Positions 23,105-34,113 of a stretch of 64,000 nucleotides of DNA are shown here, piece by piece. Under the pieces are notes generated by a model, which made no database searches, was not told the DNA's origin, and saw nothing but the letters and a program-made list of their open reading frames with translations. Location: assembly GCF_009017415.1 (NCBI RefSeq), contig NC_092407.1, positions 1,488,001 to 1,552,000 on the forward strand, written 5' to 3'. The position numbers and the translations under genes are program-made. The stretch is from Aspergillus flavus. Lineage: Eukaryota; Ascomycota; Eurotiomycetes; Eurotiales; Aspergillaceae. Positions within the stretch are counted from its first letter, which is position 1. Every line of letters starts with the position of its first letter.

Positions 23105-24383
23105 ATGACCGTCGCTGAGACTGCTCCCCCGGTACCAAGTGGCCACAAAAAAGGAGTCACTGAAGGTTCATTACTTAGGGAGCCTTTGGAACTGCGCGGT
23201 CATTTAAATCAATTCAAGTCATTCTATGTCACCCCAATAATTGGAACTGAATTTCCTGATGCCCATGTGGTGGATTGGTTGAAAGCTCCTAACAGCGACG
23301 AACTTCTGCGCGACTTAGCCGTTACCAGTATGCAAATCAACCTTATGTGTTATATCCCAATCCTAGTACTGATACCTATTGTTAGTCTCTCGCCGTGGAG
23401 TGGTGTTTTTCCGTGCGCAGACCGATCTTACCGATGAGCTTCAAAAGGAGCTCGCCCAACGTTTAGGTGTCCTAACAGGCAAACCCGAGTCCTCGAAGTT
23501 GCACATCCACCCTCTAACGAACTACAACCTCGACAAAGATCCAGAGCTCAACGTCATCACAACTGACAAAGCCGCCAACCCTGCCGAGGACCTTTGGAAG
23601 AACCGACCCGCCGATATCAGAAACAGCTGGCACACCGATACTAGCTACGAGCCCAACCCCGCTGACTACTCTATTCTAAAGCTCATCAAGCTACCTGAGA
23701 CTGGCGGAGGTATGTATGCCTTCATGCCTTCCAGAAGCCCCATCACGAGTGCCGACCATCGAGATTTGATGTCCTAATGCTTCCCATCTAGATACAATCT
23801 GGGCTTCCTCCTGCGAAATATACGACAAGATATCCCCCGTCTACCGGAGGTTTCTCGAAGGCCTAACTGCCACCTTTGCCCAGACTCGACTCCCAGTCAC
23901 CGCGGCGGAAAAGGGGTTTAAGCTGTACTCGGAACCCCGTGGATCCCCGAACAACATCGGGACATCGCTCAGCGCGGTGCATCCGGTGGTTCGTACCAAC
24001 CCTGTTACCGGTTGGAAGAGTCTGTTCGCCGTTGGGAACCATGTTGTGAAAATCAACGAAGTAACTGCGGATGAAAGCCGGCGGCTACACGATTGGTTTC
24101 TCCAGATGATTGTTGAAGAGCATGATACGCAACTGAGACATCGGTGGCAGAATCCATATGACATTGGTAAGATCTGCACATGTTTCTTGCATCAGTGATC
24201 ACGGGCATCTAACTCTCTGCAGCTATCTGGGATAATCGCACTGTTTATCATAGCGCAATCTTTGATTTCGCTGGGTTAGGTGCTCGTACGGGTCATCGCG
24301 CTGTGGGAATTGGCGAGACGCCGTACTTCGACCCCAACAGCAAGACACGGCGTGAAGCTCTCGCTGCGGCTAATAGTATTTAA
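23105..24383 (+). CDS. TauD/TfdA-type Fe(II)/2OG dioxygenase
   Basis: Taurine-dioxygenase-fold enzyme. Four exons joined at LAVT/ISRRGVVFFRAQ, PETGG/DTIWASSCEIYD and NPYDI/AIWDNRTVYHSA, all in phase. Iron ligands His and Asp sit in NSWHTDTSYEP, and the distal His in RTVYHSAIFDF. The 2OG-binding Arg is in TGHRAVGIGETPYF. The central part has HPVVRTNPVTGWKSLFAVGNH, a strong family block. About 365 residues, full length. Fungal relatives hydroxylate sulfonates and other small acids; enzymes of this fold also act in isonitrile formation (ScoE). Which applies here is not readable. Confidence 0.92.
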
Positions 24384-25479
24384 TCGGGAAGGTTGAAACG
24401 TGCATGCATCGCTTAGCTTCATAAATGTGACATAGTAGGATCGTGTCTGAACAATCACCAATCTCGTTCCCAGCGCACAATAAAAGTACTGGGTGGCATC
24501 ATCCGATTGCATGTCCATTGAAGAAACTTCAAATGCCACCCTTTCCACCATCTCTTGTCTATTCTATGGAATACAAATTTGTAGTCCTGTCAAGACCCTA
24601 AAATTCTGGTCAAGATACATTTGGTGTCCTGGCTAGGACAGTAGAAACTACCCTGGGGATCAGTCGACCTAAAAAAAGGCAATCAACCAAGCACAAGGAG
24701 ACAATCTTTATCTGCTTAGTGAAAGGGATCACATATACTGCTCCTACCCTTGAAATTACAATAGAAAACATCAGTCCAATCTGGTCACGATCATCAGGAT
24801 AGAAAACCCAAAATCCTCACCTCAGTGTTCTCCCGTGCAGGTGCCGGCGCATCCTCTATCTCAGTAATCAATAAAATATCCCATGCGACATACGCTTCGC
24901 CTTTTTATCACTCCTTCGAAAAATATAGCTCTATAAAAGTTACTATACTCGAAGGGCGCATATAGCGATAGTACTGTTTGATCTCGCTTCACAGGCCACG
25001 AGACCACCCACTCGCCCATTTTTTGGAGATAGGATAAATAAGCTTACTACGTAAGCTCTTCAAGACTATTATCAGCATATGACCTTAAATCTAAAACAGT
25101 AAGGAGGTTTTTATTATTGTTCTAATAGGCCGCCGGCCCTTTACAAAGTTTCCATTGCCTTTGTCTTAGGAAGTGATAACGGACTCAGGCCTTGGCTTCG
25201 ATGTGATAAGATATTGATATAGACGGTATAAATAGAGTCATGGGGCTGATTACTAAAGACTTAGTCCTTTGGGACACAATGGGTAAGATAATTTACATTA
25301 AAAAATCAAGGAGCTCCTATACTATGATTGGTAAGTTTATCTTTTATCGTATTATTCTATAGTCAGGTATCTTAGTATATTTATATATTCGCTATAGGCT
25401 GTTCTATCTTAAGGCTAAGAGTTCTGTTTAACTTCTTCACAATTAAAAAGAGCATTTTTTGCTTACTTTTTATAGAAAT
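24384..25479. other. Gene-free A/T-rich stretch
   Basis: No coding recognised on either strand; many short A/T runs and stops. Together with the next two intervals it forms a decayed zone between the two gene groups. Confidence 0.6.
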
Positions 25480-25770
25480 AAAACCGAAACCCATAGCTAT
25501 CAAGGGTAGAATCAAGCTCATGTTCGCAGACATCTATGTAGTAACGGGATAGTAACTATAGACCTGTCGTGGATTTCTGGCTTCCCAATACATGGTACGG
25601 TGAGGGATACCATTATGCCTCACGTTGTTAAAGGTCCATTGGCTTCGAACATAACGAGGCTTTGAGGGAACTGGGACCCAAGGCTTTTCTGTGATTACAG
25701 GATCATGAGAGCGAGGGGCTTTGGACAGCGATTGAGCCCATTGTTCGAGGTTAACTCAGTTCCTCATGAT
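25480..25770 (-). pseudogene. Relic of a second CmcJ/AsaB-family gene
   Basis: Minus-strand reading gives EKPWVPVPSKPRYVRSQW, then after shifts and stops CEHELDSTLDSYGFRFY. These match the first exon of the intact CmcJ-family gene at 4.7-5.0 kb (PVAESPRDVQTTLTF and GHELEYTLDSHGFQFY). The nucleotide run CATAGCTATCAAGGGTA also aligns with CATGGCTATCAAGTGTA of the intact copy. At least two frameshifts and stops break it and no second exon is found. It ends at a GTAAG-like donor, the same intron side as the intact gene. Confidence 0.7.
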
Positions 25771-26978
25771 ATAAGGTCTGTCTAACTGTACTCTCATACA
25801 GGTTGGTGAGGAATGGTGGGTTTAGATAACAGAACGAAGGATACAAGTCTCGTCGGCTTTGCGTTGTGGCAAGACGTACCCGTCCATCTATACATCAGCT
25901 CGTTAGTGAAACGTTTTCAGACCAGCGCTGATTTGTGAATGGATCATGGTGCTTGCACTCTTCATATGCTTAACGCTCTGTGCTATTCTCTATAAATGCA
26001 ATGTTTATGCACCAAAGGTGGCATGGTGAGGCCCAATGCGGAGTCTAGTGGGCGGGGAAACAGTGGACGTGTTGGACTGCAAGTGGATGTGTCCCTATAG
26101 CCAGCTCAATGAAGCGTACAAAGACATTAACTATTCAACTGAGGTGTTGGCTCAGACGCTGTAAGATTACGCAAAATCGAGTTGTCAATTGCGTCGTGAG
26201 AATGGGTCGTAGAGGGAAAATTTTCATCGATATTTGCACCGGAGGGTGCATTCGACCAACGAAGGTATCACCTGTATCACCTGTGTTAGCTCATCAGTTT
26301 AATTACAGGTCTTGTGATTATTTTCAGTTATTCCTACCTCAGACACAATACTAACTGGATCCCAGCCCTCTCGGATCTGGTCGGGGAGGAATGAGACCTG
26401 GGATCGTTGGCTCAAGTCCGGATGCTTCTCTTGTACGCCATTCCAATGGCAGCTGGACATCATCGTCGGATCCCTTAAAGGATCTAGATATTGAATACTG
26501 GTGGAGCTGAAAGCGGAATCAACTTTCTTGCCCCTGAGATGAAGATGATAAGGGCATGTCAGAGTAAATTCTAGATGCTCGGGACTATCAGGGCTTTTGT
26601 ACATAATGTCTCAAGGCAAACTCCATCTCTTCCGCTTATAAGAGGTTATTCTCCACACTTAAGCTGGTTCGCAGCCCCATTCAAACCTTGTTCCCAGCAT
26701 CACTCCTGTAGATCTTAGCTTGTAGTTTTTGATGCATGAGGCGCAGATGAATCCAATAACCGCAAAGCCGAGCGCAAGTTAAGGGGTACCATGCAGCGCG
26801 CACATAAAGGTCTCTTGCGAAGGCTCGCTCTTTGGGTCAGAGTCGTCGATGTGGAACTGTAGGTAGTTGATTGTCGCACTAGGGGAGGTGAGGCTGCCCT
26901 GTCGAACCGATGTCAAACATGTAGCCTTGCCTCCGTTGCGATATAGAATATCAGCGACTGATAGTCCAACCGTAGATC
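25771..26978. other. Gene-poor stretch between two relics
   Basis: One minus-strand frame at 26299-26604 is open over 101 codons (contains STSIQYLDPLRDPTMMSSC) and looks protein-like, but I cannot assign it. The rest shows nothing. Confidence 0.4.
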
Positions 26979-27872
26979 TTATTGATTAGAATGCAAGGTG
27001 AAGGTCAATCTCACCTGCAAACCTTGTGAGGCCGCATTGAGTGAAGCCAGCAACATGGTGGTCAGAAGCCCTCCGTAGCTGAAGCTGTAAAAAAACCTGA
27101 TATACTGGGGGCCAGAGGGGAGGTTGGCAAGGCGAGAGTCACACATCCCTCTGAGCCGAAACCAATGAGCAATGGTTGCAGAATCTTTGGTATGCTGTAT
27201 AGCTCCTTGGCCCACTGGAGCTCAACCATAGGAAATGTAGCCAAAAGAAGCATTGCCATCTGAATGAGTGTGACCTGCCCATGGCATTCCCTATTCCCAT
27301 AAACGAGAAATAAAGCTAGAGACACGACTAATATTATGGAACCAGCAATAGTCAATCCGTAGATAGATACACTGTGCCATATCCCCTTATACCCTGGAAG
27401 CATTCTATCCGCGAAGATAAACATTGCAATAGACGTACAGCCACCCCCAATTACCCCAGTAATGACTCGACCAAGGCTAATCATCTCGTGCGATGTGGAG
27501 AATCGGCGAAGCAGGCTCCCTATTGTAAAGAGAAAAGTCGCAAAGATAGAACTTACTTCCCGACCGAAGATGTCGCTGAGCTCTCCAGTCAATGGCTGCA
27601 TCGCCGCCAACCCGATGAGCTGCCCAGTACCCAGCCATGGGACAATGGTAAGGGATTGAAACCGTCTAGTGATAGTTGAGGACGGGGCAGGTGTAATGAT
27701 ACTGTCTGCTCTTATTAGCAAGGGGCATCAAATCCGCAGGCAGAATATTGCCTGCCTCCTCCTCCATGCATGGCGCCACTGGGGTCCTCTCATCGAACTC
27801 GCTATAACGAGAAAGGGCAATGTGATTTGGGCGTTCGGTCAGTCCGTTTTCCATTTGTAAAGTACGGGGCAA
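26979..27872 (-). pseudogene. Decayed MFS transporter (DHA2/Vba-like)
   Basis: An N-terminal frame (27666-27872) with a polar leader, then 27062-27721 with SLTIVPWLGTGQLIGLAAMQ and the motif-A form TGELSDIFGRE, GRVITGVIGGGCTSIAMFIF and IYGLTIAGSIILVV. After that the frame changes, and SYGGLLTTMLLASLNAASQG, matching a late transmembrane segment, appears in another frame at 26979-27215. The region between is shorter than in intact relatives, so several transmembrane helices are missing. I read it as a deletion-bearing, frameshifted relic; a short functional variant is unlikely. Confidence 0.65.
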
Positions 27873-28836
27873 GGTGTCGAATTCAACCCCCTAGCCCTCG
27901 AAGCGTGCTCCGAATCGGTAAATATTTTCTTCCATTGTCGGGGCTGCAGTTTTGGGTACGGAATGCCGGTCTGCTGGAGGGCAATGTATATCACAGCGTG
28001 CCACAATCCTTCGGCATTTGCTTCGAGTATTACAGCTTCGCCACCGAGTCTAGGGTCTCCACCATCCGTCCTCGGGCTTTCGGCGAGGTGAATAGTACGA
28101 GAGGTATTGAGTGTTGCGATGAGAATGATGGGGCAAGCAGCAAGGGGGCGTAGGGCGATCTGCAGATATAGTGAGTGGGGCAGGCCAAACCATTAGCCCA
28201 AAATGACCAAAATATTTGATTCAAAACATGCTATATATGGGTACACACCTCTTGTCCCAGATGACGATGGGCGTTATCCCAAATTTATTGTTAGCTGGTG
28301 TTTCCTGCTGGGAAAAGGTCAATCAATAGATTAATACAACAGGATAATCGTGAGCCATCTTAGGTACGATTCCTTATTCTCAAACCATATACTTTGTTGA
28401 AAGATGATTGGTCTAACTTTATTTATAGACTTGTAATTAGAAAGGTTTAAATCCAATATCCGTCAATATAGAGTAGTTGATTTACTCCGTCTTGGAACTG
28501 ATATCACTCGGTGAGCATTTACTGAAATTTGCTATGCCACGAAGCAATCAGACACACCTACCTTTCCTTTGGCCAATCACAGAAGTGATTTTAGTTATGG
28601 TAGTCAGTAGGTGAAGGCTCCAGCTTTCAGTCCAGGGCATGCATGCAACTGCAAGGGGCAAACCCACAATGTGAAAGGGATAATTCCACTGCAAGGCACG
28701 AGCTTCTGGTAATATAAGGAAGGATCATGATTAATGATTTCACTTTCTCCTCAACCACCTATACCATGGTGCTCAAACACTTCAGATGATCTAAATTGTT
28801 ATACTCTCCTTTGCTTCAGTATTCCCATCTTTGCTA
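27873..28836. other. Intergenic, decayed zone and MFS promoter
   Basis: No family match. The last 150 bases probably hold the promoter of the rightward MFS gene. Confidence 0.5.
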
Positions 28837-30774
28837 ATGGGTCTCTCTTCACAAGAGCTCACGGAACAATACCGCCTCGAAGCGAGCGGTGGCAATTCAC
28901 CACATACCGACTTTGGTCATCATGAGGGCCAGTTCGAAGAGCCCTCCTCCTACAGTCTAGGCTCAGCACGACTTGAGGCGCTGGCATCCGCCCCTCTGAT
29001 TGGAAACCACCGGCGTTCGCAATCTGCAGACACAGATGACAGCAACAACGGCACCGACCACGATGATACTCTTGATACCGCGGCGGAGAAATCAGAAAAA
29101 CCAGCATCTTGGAGCTCGCTTCCCAGAAAGGGGCAGCTCGCAATCCTGACATTGGCGCGGTTGTCAGAAGGACTCACACAAAGCTCGCTGCAGGCGTACT
29201 TGTTCCATCAGCTCAAGTCATTTGACTCGTCCTTGCCGGACTCGACTATCTCCGCACAGGTCGGCATTGTACTGGGAATATTTCCTGCTGCGCAGTTCTT
29301 GACATCAGCATGGTGGGGCCGGCTGGCTGACGCCAACTGCATGGGCCGTAAGAGAGTTCTTCTCATCGGCTTATTAGGTACAATGATCTCATATCTTGGA
29401 TTCGGATTCTCGCGGTCTTTGGCTACTGCAGTAATATTCCGAACGCTGGGTGGACTATTGAATAGTAATTTTGGTGTAATGAGCACGCTAATCTCGGAGA
29501 TCACGGTGGAGAAGAAGTATGTTCCCTATATTGTAGTCATTCAGACCACACTGACAGAGATAGATTTCAATCACGAGCATTTCTGTTGCTCCCCATGTGT
29601 TTCAATCTTGGCGTGATTATTGGGCCTACCATGGGAGGTTCGTTGGCCGATCCGGTTCAGAATTTCCCCCGTTTATTTGGACCTCATTCTATCTTTGGCG
29701 GCACAGAGGGTGTCTGGTGGATGCAAAGGTGGCCATTTGCGTTGCCGAATATCTTGAGTACTATCTTTATCCTTATATCCTTTCTCGCGGTGTTCTTTGG
29801 TCTAGATGAGGTAAGAATTCTCAGATCTATCGATTATCAGATACTGACTCCATATCAAGACACACGAGATAGCACGATACCGCCATGACGCTGGACGAGA
29901 ACTAGGTCGGAGATTAGCTAAAGCATTTTCTGGCGGACGAGCTCAATACACCCGCGCTCTCAGTAGAGCAACTGATGAAAACTATATCCTCCGAGATACT
30001 TATCTAGTATCTGCACCATCTAGCCCTACATTTTCCGACACATCGTTCAAACTAAAGCTTCGTCAACGACGTAAGTTAGGGCAGCTTTGGACACGCAATG
30101 TCCTACTTACTCTTCTCTGCCACTTCCTCCTTGCCTTTCACACCAATGCTGTTCAGACCATGACATTCATCTTCTTACCAACTCCCCGTGTCCCCACAGA
30201 GAGCCATACTGGCATCTTCCACTTTGGCGGAGGGCTTGGTCTGCCCTCAGCACAGGTTGGCCTCGCCACTGCTATCATCGGCTTGACCGGCCTTCCTCTT
30301 CAAATCTTCGCCTACCCCCGTCTCCAAGGGAAGCTAGGAACCCTCGTGTCACTGCGCACCTTTGTGCCATTCTCACCCGTTTCATATATTCTGATGCCAT
30401 TTTTGGTGCTTCTCCCGAACATATTATGGGTTTTCTGGCCCGCTCTCACATTTGTCATATTACTACAGGCGGTCTCCCGCACCTTCGTACTTCCGGCGAC
30501 TAGCATTCTAGTCAACAACTGTGTCGGTGATCCAGCGAGTCTTGGCACAATACACGGTGTTGCACAGAGTATATCCAGTGCTGCGCGGACATTGGCTCCG
30601 GTTATTAGTGGCTGGGGACTTGCTGCTGGCCTTCGAAATAACATTGTGGGTGCTATGTGGTGGGCGTTAGGTATGGAGGCTTTCATTGGGTGGCTTATGT
30701 TGTGGTGTATCTCTGAGGGGAAAGGCATTGACCCAGTGAAGGAGAAGATGGAGGAGGACGACGACGACCATTAG
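28837..30774 (+). CDS. MFS transporter (YCR023C/ZIFL-like family)
   Basis: Intact MFS protein of about 610 residues in three exons. The frame is open from a TTG at 28831, but the first ATG is 28837. A polar 95-residue N-terminus precedes TM1 (LAILTLARLSEGLTQSSLQ). Motif A is WWGRLADANCMGRKRVLLIG, followed by SNFGVMSTLISEITVEKK. Intron 1 (29517-29563) has donor GTATGT and joins K to FQSRAFLLLPMCFNLGVIIG; intron 2 (29811-29859) joins GLDE to THEIARYRHDAGRE. A long central loop, then TM7-12 (GLATAIIGLTGLPLQIFAYP ... LPATSILVNNC ... GTIHGVAQSISSAARTLAPV). The C-terminus is acidic. Probably exports small molecules; substrate unknown. Confidence 0.9.
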
Positions 30775-31243
30775 CCCTTAATCGACTGTGGTATAGATTC
30801 GGGTATACCCAAAACGCCTGCTTGCCTAGTCTGAGCAACCCCTTAAATTTCTGAATTATATTTAGATATTCTAATAGATTAGATTTAGATTTAGATTGGA
30901 ATATAGAGATATATACATATACATATGTACAAGTAGTTATACTAATTTTCTATCTACTTTGGCCTACCTAGAGTGGCACGGGTTCTCCGCCCCAACCCGG
31001 GCCTGGGCCGGTTAGATATAGGATCCAATCCAGATTGCAGCCTATAATCTAGGAATTGAAAAGGTTAGTCTTAGATAGGTAGCTATAAGTGACAAGTCTG
31101 AATATGAATAGTAAGGACCCCTTCTACCGTTGACATCAAGCACATATCTGAACATACGACAAAGTCATATTCTGCCGAGATGGGATGCAGAAATCACCCA
31201 AATAGTCCATTGAAACATACCTACGTATAATTGCACACATCCT
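30775..31243. other. Convergent intergenic region
   Basis: 3' flanks of the MFS and EthD genes. Contains runs of TAGATT-like A/T repeats around 30870-30920. Confidence 0.5.
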
Positions 31244-31844
31244 TCAAAGGTACGACTCGAAAAGCTTCTGGTACTTCTCAGCCGTCGTGGCGTCCCCGAC
31301 CCAGACATTGGAACCTTCGTCAGCAACCTCGACGTTCTTTCCGACATAGGTCGTGACCATTCCGTCACCATAGGCCGACTTATCGATGAACGTTTCCTCA
31401 TCCTTCTCAACAATGTCGATGTAGTAAGGATGAGAAAGCATCGCGGTCAAAGCCGAGGGATTCAGGTACGGGAATATGGCGATGCCGTCAAAGCTCACAA
31501 GGGTGGTGTTGGCAGGCTGGTCTGCTCCCATTGCAGTGGGGGGGATCATGCCTCCAACTAGGATCTGAGGGCGTGTCAACTGATACCATTAACTCATGAG
31601 TGTTCGCTCTCCATACCTGTTGGTTACGGGTGATGTTGAAATAGGTTGCTAGGGGAGCAACCTTGGGCGCATGCTCTGTCTGCCAGTGCGTCCAGAATTC
31701 CTCGCGAGCCCAGTCCGGGTGCCGCTTGATGTAGGTGATCGTCTGGGTGTAGCCGGTGTACGAGTCGTGGTTCTGGTCATCAGTCTGGCACGACGCGGCG
31801 GTCGCTCCAGCTAGAGCCGCCAACGGAGACATGAGGCGAACCAT
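31244..31844 (-). CDS. EthD-domain protein
   Basis: Two-exon, about 180-residue protein with the EthD/dimeric alpha-beta-barrel fold: YIKRHPDWAREEFWTHWQTE followed by HAPKVAPLATYFNITRNQQ, then after the intron a C-terminal half with FDGIAIFPYLNPSALTAMLS and YYIDIVEKDEETFID. EthD-like proteins act as decarboxylases, dehydratases or cyclases in aromatic polyketide pathways. The first 20 residues (MVRLMSPLAALAGATAASC) resemble a secretion signal, which is unusual for this family. The FAD monooxygenase 2.3 kb away may be a partner. Confidence 0.85.
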
Positions 31845-32720
31845 GATACTTTCCTACGACATGAAGATGAGTGACTGGTGATTGCACGTATAGGAAGAGG
31901 CGGGGACAGACCGATGCAAGATGCGCGGAGCCTACGGCAGCTTATATGGAATACCGGAAGTTGTCACGTCTCATAAGTCGTTATGGCTATGCAATTCGTC
32001 AACACTTCAAGTCAGTTCTCATGAATGACTTTGTGAATTGTTGTCAATCCTCGCGATCGGCAAGGCCCAAGTCCCAAGCGGCATGGACGCTCAGTCTTCA
32101 GATAGGGTAGCGTTCCGCGTATAGCCCTTGCTTAAAACCGAAGCAGTCAATAACACAACTATATGGGATCTACGTAAAGAAATCTTTATCCAGTTTTGAA
32201 GAATAGCTAAGTTCTAGAGACTAAGTTCCTCGACTTATAAATTATAGACAGTGGAAGGAATCACATCCTTTACATAACATCAAATTCTTCGGAAATTTGT
32301 TAAAGGTTCCCACATCACGGAGTTCACTGAACCTGGTAAGGTGCCCTATAGGCAGCTGGCTATTTATTCATTGGGAGTCTTACGAGTGGGCGGTCTGTTG
32401 GCGTGTATGCATGCATCGAATGACTGGCCACTCAAACCAAAGGGTTCATCGTCAATTGAATCACCGGCAGATGGAGGACAATGATTCCTTGTTGTAAGAT
32501 AATCTCTTCATTGATAGACGGTTTACAATGGTAAGTAGCGCGACTATTTCCGTAAAGCAATAGTCCGTTTTGTTGCAATTTGTACTCTAGAATCCCTAGA
32601 TATGAGTCTAAGAACAATTTTATAACGTCATTTACTTTTCATAGCCTTAGCAGAAGACCAATCTCTTTTACTGTTAATTATTTTTCATTTTCATTTTCAT
32701 TCTTTTCTTTTTATTCTTCT
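31845..32720. other. Intergenic between EthD and RPA12-like genes
   Basis: Nothing recognised. A pyrimidine-rich run (32670-32720) directly precedes the RPA12-like gene. Confidence 0.5.
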
Positions 32721-33280
32721 ATGAATTGCCTTGTGTCTGAGCTGCTCAGGTGAAGAAGGCACCAACAAAAGTAGATATCTCAATCGTCATATCCCTCGTT
32801 TCATCAGGTAGTCATTTGTTTTCCTTTCTTTCTGTCTTTGTATCCCTTTTTCAGAGACCATTTCAGTAGGGTAGTCCAATACTGTGACGATTGTGGCAGT
32901 CTTCTCGACGAGAGCCCCGAGGAAACTTTGCAGTGTGAGCTGTGTGGGAAGCTTGCGAAGAGTAAGGTCTACCAATCCTTTGAATCCATCGGCTAACATG
33001 TCATACGTGAATAGATACTGTGTTCTTTCATACGCAGACCACCGTGTCCGAAAACTTTCTGTCGAAGCTGAGGAACAAGATGAAATCGTTCACCCAGAAG
33101 GCTACGCGTGACGAACTTGGCCCCGGTCCTACTATTGAAGTCGACTGTGTCAAATGCCCCTCTAAGGACGTGACCTATTCTCAGGTGCAGCTAAGGAGCG
33201 CCAATGAAGGAAGCACTATCTTTTACAACTGTCTGAAATGTGGACACAGGCAAATACACTGGCTCCTAAGTCAAGCTTAA
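32721..33280 (+). CDS. RPA12-like RNA polymerase I small subunit
   Basis: Two zinc ribbons as in RPA12 (A12.2), which supports RNA cleavage and termination by polymerase I. N-terminal ribbon: QYCDDCGSLLDESPEE then CELCGK. A 53-base intron (GTAAGG...GCTAAC...TAG) joins AKNTVFFHTQTTVSENF. C-terminal TFIIS-type ribbon: VDCVKCPSKDVTYSQVQLR then FYNCLKCGHR. The hairpin that normally reads RSADEG is RSANEG. The start is uncertain: the ATG at 32721 needs a first intron with donor GTGAAG to reach the first ribbon. Sequence is diverged from the form I would expect for a core subunit, so it may be a second copy. Confidence 0.7.
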
Positions 33281-34113
33281 CGGGTTACATTAACTTCTCA
33301 AAGATGGACGGAAAACAATCAAATGTAGTGGGAGAACCCGGCATCGAAATCACGTATCATGCTTCTGCACAGCCCTCCTTGCACCACCTTTTCCGTATAT
33401 CTGGCATTGGCTCTAAGGTGTGGAAAATCACCCATAGATGCTAGCGGCGCCGGTGCCATCCAATACCAGGATTCGAATCCAAAGGCGAGAATACCGTTGT
33501 TACGTCAGGTATGACTCAGGTCCACTTCCCCCATTCAAAGTGGCGGCATCGAGTTCTACTACAAAATGACTGCGGAAGTATGTATGTATTCTAATCCGTA
33601 ACATTGATTGACTTTACAGCGCTCTCCCTATATTTTCCTAGCCCTAATTCGGACCAAAGACCTGACTTCGGTAATGAAATAAAATAGCAAGATGCCCTGT
33701 CGATGTACGACACGCATTTAGAACTCCAGAAAGGCTACATTCTCATCCGGTATAGACCCACATACCGTTACTTTCCGATACATATTTTACCCCTATTCAC
33801 CATTTCATGACACACGTATATTTGATTCCGATACGAAGCGATACATACGTGGTCCTCCTGATTAGGAAATATAGGAGCGTCGGTAAAGAACAATAAGCCA
33901 CATGCCCTTCCAGGTGGTACGTATATGAGTCTGGCTGACGGAAATCGGCATCCAGTGTACAACTATTGTGCCGGTTAGCCGGGGTGTCGAATGTATATAA
34001 GAACCAGTAGGCGTTATTTGGAGGGGAAAGAAACAAATCTTCTAGACTAAAGGTGACATATACCGCGTTTATACATACGTATTTCTTCTTATTCACTTCT
34101 ATTGTTGGCCAAA
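33281..34113. other. Intergenic upstream of FAD monooxygenase
   Basis: No coding recognised. The near end holds the monooxygenase promoter. Confidence 0.5.
33994..34000 (+). promoter_or_regulatory. Probable TATA box of FAD monooxygenase
   Basis: TATATAA 120 bases before the monooxygenase ATG. Confidence 0.4.

Noticed and set aside
33465..33485. GGATTCGAATCC resembling a tRNA T-loop
   Set aside because: No acceptor stem, anticodon arm or D-loop can be placed around it.
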